A DNA stretch of 64,000 nt, from positions 251,596,978 to 251,660,977 of the forward strand of contig NC_090320.1 in the NCBI RefSeq assembly GCF_040869045.1, written 5' to 3'. Under the pieces are notes generated by a model. It did no database searches and was not told the origin of the DNA. It saw only the letters and a program-made list of their open reading frames with translations. Both the position numbers and the translations under genes were made by a program. The number at the start of each line of letters is the position of its first letter. Positions within the stretch are counted from its first letter, which is position 1. This stretch comes from Eurosta solidaginis (lineage: Eukaryota > Arthropoda > Insecta > Diptera > Tephritidae). Below are positions 59,442-64,000 of the stretch, piece by piece.

Positions 59442-62400
59442 CCAAGTGTATCAAAATATTTTCGTTCGGACCATTTCCTGAAATCTAGAAGTTTCTACTT
59501 GTTGTACATATATCAACCTTTTTCAATTCAATAGCACAAATTAACTGTGCAAATATATAAAGAATTCCATGGAAATTTACTGTTGAAAAAGCCAAGTGTA
59601 TCAGCATATTTACGTTGGGCCGATTTTCTGAAATCTAGACGTTTCTACTTGTTGTACAAATATCAATCTTTCTCAATTCAATAGCACAAATTTACTGCGC
59701 AAATATATAAAGAATTCCATGGAAATTTACTGTTGAAAAAGCCAAGTGTATCAAAATATTTTCATTGTGACCATTTCCTGAAATCTAGAAGTTTCTACAT
59801 GTTGTACATATATCAACCTTTCTCAATTCAAAAGCACAAATTAACTGTGCAAATATATAAAGAATTCCATGGAAATTTACTGTTGAAAAAGCCAAGTGTA
59901 TCAAAATATTTTCGTTGTGCCCATTTCCTGAAATCTAGAAGTTTCTACTTGTTATACAAATATCAACCTTACTCAATTCAATAGCACAAATGAACTGTGC
60001 AAATATGTAAAGAATTCCATGGAAATTTACTGTTGAAAAAGCCAAGTGTATCAAAATATTTTCGTTGTGCCCATTTCCTGAAACCTAGAAGTTTCTACTT
60101 GTTATACAAATATCAACCTTACTCAATTCAACAGCACAAATCAACTGTGCAAATATGTAAAGAATTCCAAGGAAATTTACTGTTGAAAAAGCCAAGTGTA
60201 TCAAAATATTTTCGTTGTGCCCATTTCCTGAAATCTAGAAGTTTCTACTTGTTATAGAAATATCAACCTTACTCAATTCAATAGCACAAATCAACTGTGC
60301 AAATGTGTAAAGAATTCCGTAGAAATTTACTGTTGAAAAAGCCAAGTGTATCAAAATATTTTCGTTGTGCCCATTTCCTGAAATCTAGAAGTTTATTCTT
60401 GTTGTACAAATACCAACCTTACTCAATTCAATAGCACAAATCAACTGTGCAAATATGTAAACAATTCCATGGAAATTTACAGTTGAAAAAGCCAAGTGTA
60501 TCAAAATATTTTCATTGCGCCAATTTCCTGAAATCTAGAAGTTTCTTCTTGTTGTACATATATCAACCTTTCTCAAATCTATAGCAAAATTAACTCTGCA
60601 AATATAAAAAGAATTCCATGGAAATTTATTGTTGAAAAAGCCAAGTGTATCAAAATATTTTCGTGGTGCCCATTTCCTGAAATCTAGAAGTTTCTACATG
60701 TTGTACATATATCAATCTTTCTCAATTCAATAGCACAAATTAACTGTGCAAATATATAAAGAATTCCATGGAAATTTACTGTTGAAAAAGCCAAGTGTAT
60801 CAAAATATTTTCGTTGTGCCCATTTCCTGAAATCTGGAAGTTTCTACTTGTTATACAAATATCAACCTTACTCAATTCAATAGCACAAATCAACTGTGCA
60901 AATATGTAAAGAATTCAGTAGAAATTTACTTTTGAAAAAGCCAAGTGTATCAAAATATTTTCGTTGTGCCCATTTCCTGAAATCTAGAAGTTTCTACTTG
61001 TTATACAAATATCAAGCTTACTCAATTCAATAGCAAAAATTAACTGTGCAAATATATAAAGAATTCCATGGAAATTTACTGTTGAAAAAGCAAAGTGTAT
61101 CAGCATATTTTCGTTGTGCCGATTTCCTGAAATCCAGAAGTTTCTACTTGTTGTACATTTATCGATCTTTCTCAATTCAATAGCACAAATTAACTGTGCA
61201 AATATATAAAGAATTCCATGGAAATTTACTGTTGGAAAAGCCAAGTGTATCAGCATATTTTCGTTGTGCCGATTTCCTGAAATCTAGACGTTTCTACTTG
61301 TTGTACAAATATCAATCTTTCTCAATTCAATAGCACAAATTAACTGTGCAAATATATAAAGAATTCCATGGAAAAATACTGTTGAAAAAGCCAAGTGTAT
61401 CAAAATATTTTCGTTGTGCCCATTTCCTGAAATCTAGAAGTTTCTACATGTTGTACATATATCGACCTTTCTCAATTCAATAGCACAAATTAACTGTGCA
61501 AATATATAAAGAATTCCATGGAAATTTACTGTTGAAAAAGCCAAGTGTATCAAAATATTTTCGTTGCGCCAATTTCCTGAAATCTAGAAGTTTCTTCTTG
61601 TTGTACATATATCAACCTTTCTCAAATCTATAGCAAAATTAACTCTGCAAATATATAAAGAATTCTATGGAAATTTACTGTTGAAAAAGCCAAGTGTATC
61701 AAAATATTTTCGTTTTGCCCATTTCCTGAAATCTAGAAGTTTCTACATGTTGTACATATATCAACCTTTCTCAATTCAATAGCATAAATTAACTGTGCAA
61801 ATATATAAAGAATTCCATGGAAATTTACTGTTGAAAAAGCCAAGTGTATCAAAATATTTTCGTTGTGCCCATTTCCTGAAATCTAGAAGTTTCTACTTGT
61901 TATACAAATATCAAGTTTACTCAATTCAATAGCACAAATTAACTGTGCAAATATATGAAGAATTGCATGGAAATTTACTGTCAAAAAAGCCAAGTGTATC
62001 AAAATATTTTCGTTGTGCCCATTTCCTGAAATCTAGAAGTTTCTGCTTGTTATAAAAATATCAACCTTACTCAATTCAATAGCACAAATCAACTGTGTTA
62101 ATATGTAAAGAATTCCATGGAAATTTACTGTCGAAAAAGCCAAGTGTATCAAAATATTTTCGTTGTGCCCATTTCCTGAAATCTAGAAGTTTCTGCTTGT
62201 TATACAAATATCAACCTTACTCAATTCAATAGCACAAATCAACTGTGCTAATATGTAAAGAATTCCATGGAAATTTACTGTTGAAAAAGCCAAGAGTATC
62301 AAAATATTTTCGTTGTGCCAATTTCCTGAAATCCAGAAGTTTCTACTTGTTGTACATATATCGACCTTCCTCAATTCAATAGCACAAATTAACTGTGCAA

Positions 62401-64000
62401 ATATATAAAGAATTCCATGGAAATTTACTGTTGAAAAAGCCAAGTGTATCAAAATATTTTCCTTGTGCCCATTTCCTGAAATCTAGAAGTTTCTACTTGT
62501 TATACAAATATCAAACATACTCAATTCAATAGCACAAATCAACTGTGCAAATATGTAAAAAATTCCATGGAAATTTACTGTTGAAAAAGCCAAGTGTATC
62601 AAAATATTTTCGTTGTGCCAATTTCCTGAAATCTAGAAGTTTCTACTTGTTGTACATATATCAACCTTTCTAAATTCTATAGCACAAATTAACTCTGCAA
62701 ATATATAAAGAATTCCATGGAAATTTACTGTTGAAGAAGCCAAGTGTATCAAAATATTTTCGTTGTGCCCATTTCCTGAAATCTAGAAGTTTCTACTTGT
62801 TATACAAATATCAACCTTACTCAATTCAATAGCACAAATCAACTGTGCAAATATGTAAAGAATTCCGTGGAAATTTACTGTTGAAAAAGCCAAGTGTATC
62901 AAAAAATTTTCGTTGTGCCAATTTCCTGAAATTTAGAAGTTTCTACTTGTTGTACATATATCAACCTTTCTCAATTCTATAGCACAAATTAACTCTGCAA
63001 ATATATAAAGAATTCCATGGAAATTTACTGTTGAAAAAACCAAGTGTATCAAAATATTTTTATTGTGCCCATTTCCTGAAATCTAGAAGTTTCTACTTGT
63101 TATACAAATATCAAGCTTACTCAATTCAATAGCACAAACTAACTGTGCAAATATATTAAGAATTGCATGGAAATTTACTGTCGAAAAAGCCAAGTGTATC
63201 AAAATATTTTCGGTGTGCCCATTTCCTGAAATCTAGAAGTTTCTGCTTGTTATACATATATCAGCCTTACTCAATTCAATAGCACAAATCAACTGTTCTA
63301 ATATATAAAGAATTCCATGGAAATTTACTGTTGAAAAAGCCAAGAGTATCAAAATATTTTCGTTGTGCCAATTTCCTGAAATCCAGAAGTTTCTACTCGT
63401 TGTACATATATCGACCTTTCTCAATTCAATAGCACAAATTAACTGTGCAAATATATAAAGAATTCCATGGAAATTTACTGTTGAGAAAGCCAAGTGTATC
63501 AAAATATTTTCGTTTTGCCCATTTCCTGAAATCTAGAAGTTTCTACATGTTGTACACATGTCAACCTTTCTCAAGTCAATAGCACAAATTAACCTGTGCA
63601 GATATATAAAGAATTCCATGGAAATTTACTGTTGAAAAAGCCAAGTGTATCAAAATATTTTCGTTGTGCCCATTTCCCGAAATCTAGAAGTTTCTACTTG
63701 TTATAGAAATATCAACCTTACTCAATTCAATAGCACAAATCAACTCTGCAAATATGTAAAGAATTCCGTAGAAATTTACTGTTGAAAAAGCCAAGTGTAT
63801 CAAAATATTTTCGTTGTGCCAATTTCCTGAAATCTAGAAGTTTCTACTTGTTGTACATATATCAACCTTTCTCATATATCTTTGTGCCCATTTCCTGAAA
63901 TCTAGAAGTTTCTACTTGTTATACAAATATCAAACATACTCAATTCAATAGCACAAATCAACTGTGCAAATATGTAAAAAATTCCATGGAAATTTACTGT
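59442..64000. repeat. 150-bp satellite array, right block (~30 copies, runs off window)
   Basis: Same monomer, orientation and subfamily (GAATTCCATGG, GTTGAAAAAGCC) as the end of the left block, confirming that the BEL-like element split one array. Within it a ~1,050-bp (seven-monomer) higher-order period is visible: the GTTTCTTCTT variant occurs at 60541 and 61590, and the GAGTATC variant context at 62290 and 63340. Near 63,870-63,890 one monomer is truncated. Confidence 0.97.

Overview
The window is eukaryotic nuclear DNA from an insect, most likely a higher fly and probably a tephritid fruit fly. The evidence is AT-rich DNA, introns of about 60 bp beside multi-kilobase ones, an ABHD2/Hydr2-type hydrolase of fly character, tRNA-Ser genes, BEL/Pao and RTE retroelements and many small inverted-repeat transposons. 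The species assignment is inference.

Left part (1-14,900). One real host gene lies on the + strand: the last five coding exons of an ABHD2-like serine hydrolase (1563-10469). Its start is not visible. Its two large introns hold a solo LTR inside an older inverted-repeat element, a long near-perfect hairpin, a tRNA-Ser(AGA) gene and a (CAA)n-tailed repeat. Downstream come a 3' UTR, unannotatable AT-rich DNA and a 0.8-kb A-rich low-complexity tract.

Middle part (15,000-27,140). This is a graveyard of nested DNA transposons: a PIF/Harbinger element with a transposase remnant, two foldback elements rich in GGTTATGG-type motifs, two related nonautonomous elements interrupted by other elements, two inverted copies of a 259-bp MITE, and a 535-bp MITE. 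A second tRNA-Ser(AGA), identical to the first, sits at 18347. A broken non-LTR retrotransposon follows (25,250-27,135).

Satellite (27,140-45,830 and 59,442-64,000+). The rest is one tandem array of a 150-bp monomer, more than 23 kb and about 155 copies, running off the window. It shows higher-order periods (about 302, 902 and 1,050 bp), a 3,908-bp tandem segmental duplication and a probable gene-conversion tract.

Insertion in the satellite (45,831-59,441). A 13.6-kb BEL/Pao-type LTR element, flanked by a 5-bp target duplication (CCAAG), interrupts the array. It carries a disabled gag-protease-RT-integrase block. Between that block and the 3' LTR it carries three hairpin-forming minisatellites and about 4.5 kb of antisense host-gene pieces: a cyclin L fragment joined directly to a CD98 heavy-chain fragment, plus unidentified exon-like pieces. 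A 5'-truncated RTE retrotransposon is inserted in the cyclin L piece with a 13-bp target duplication. The LTRs differ by only about six substitutions and one 7-bp duplication, so the composite looks like a fairly recent insertion of an already defective, gene-fragment-carrying element. This is the most interesting object in the window.
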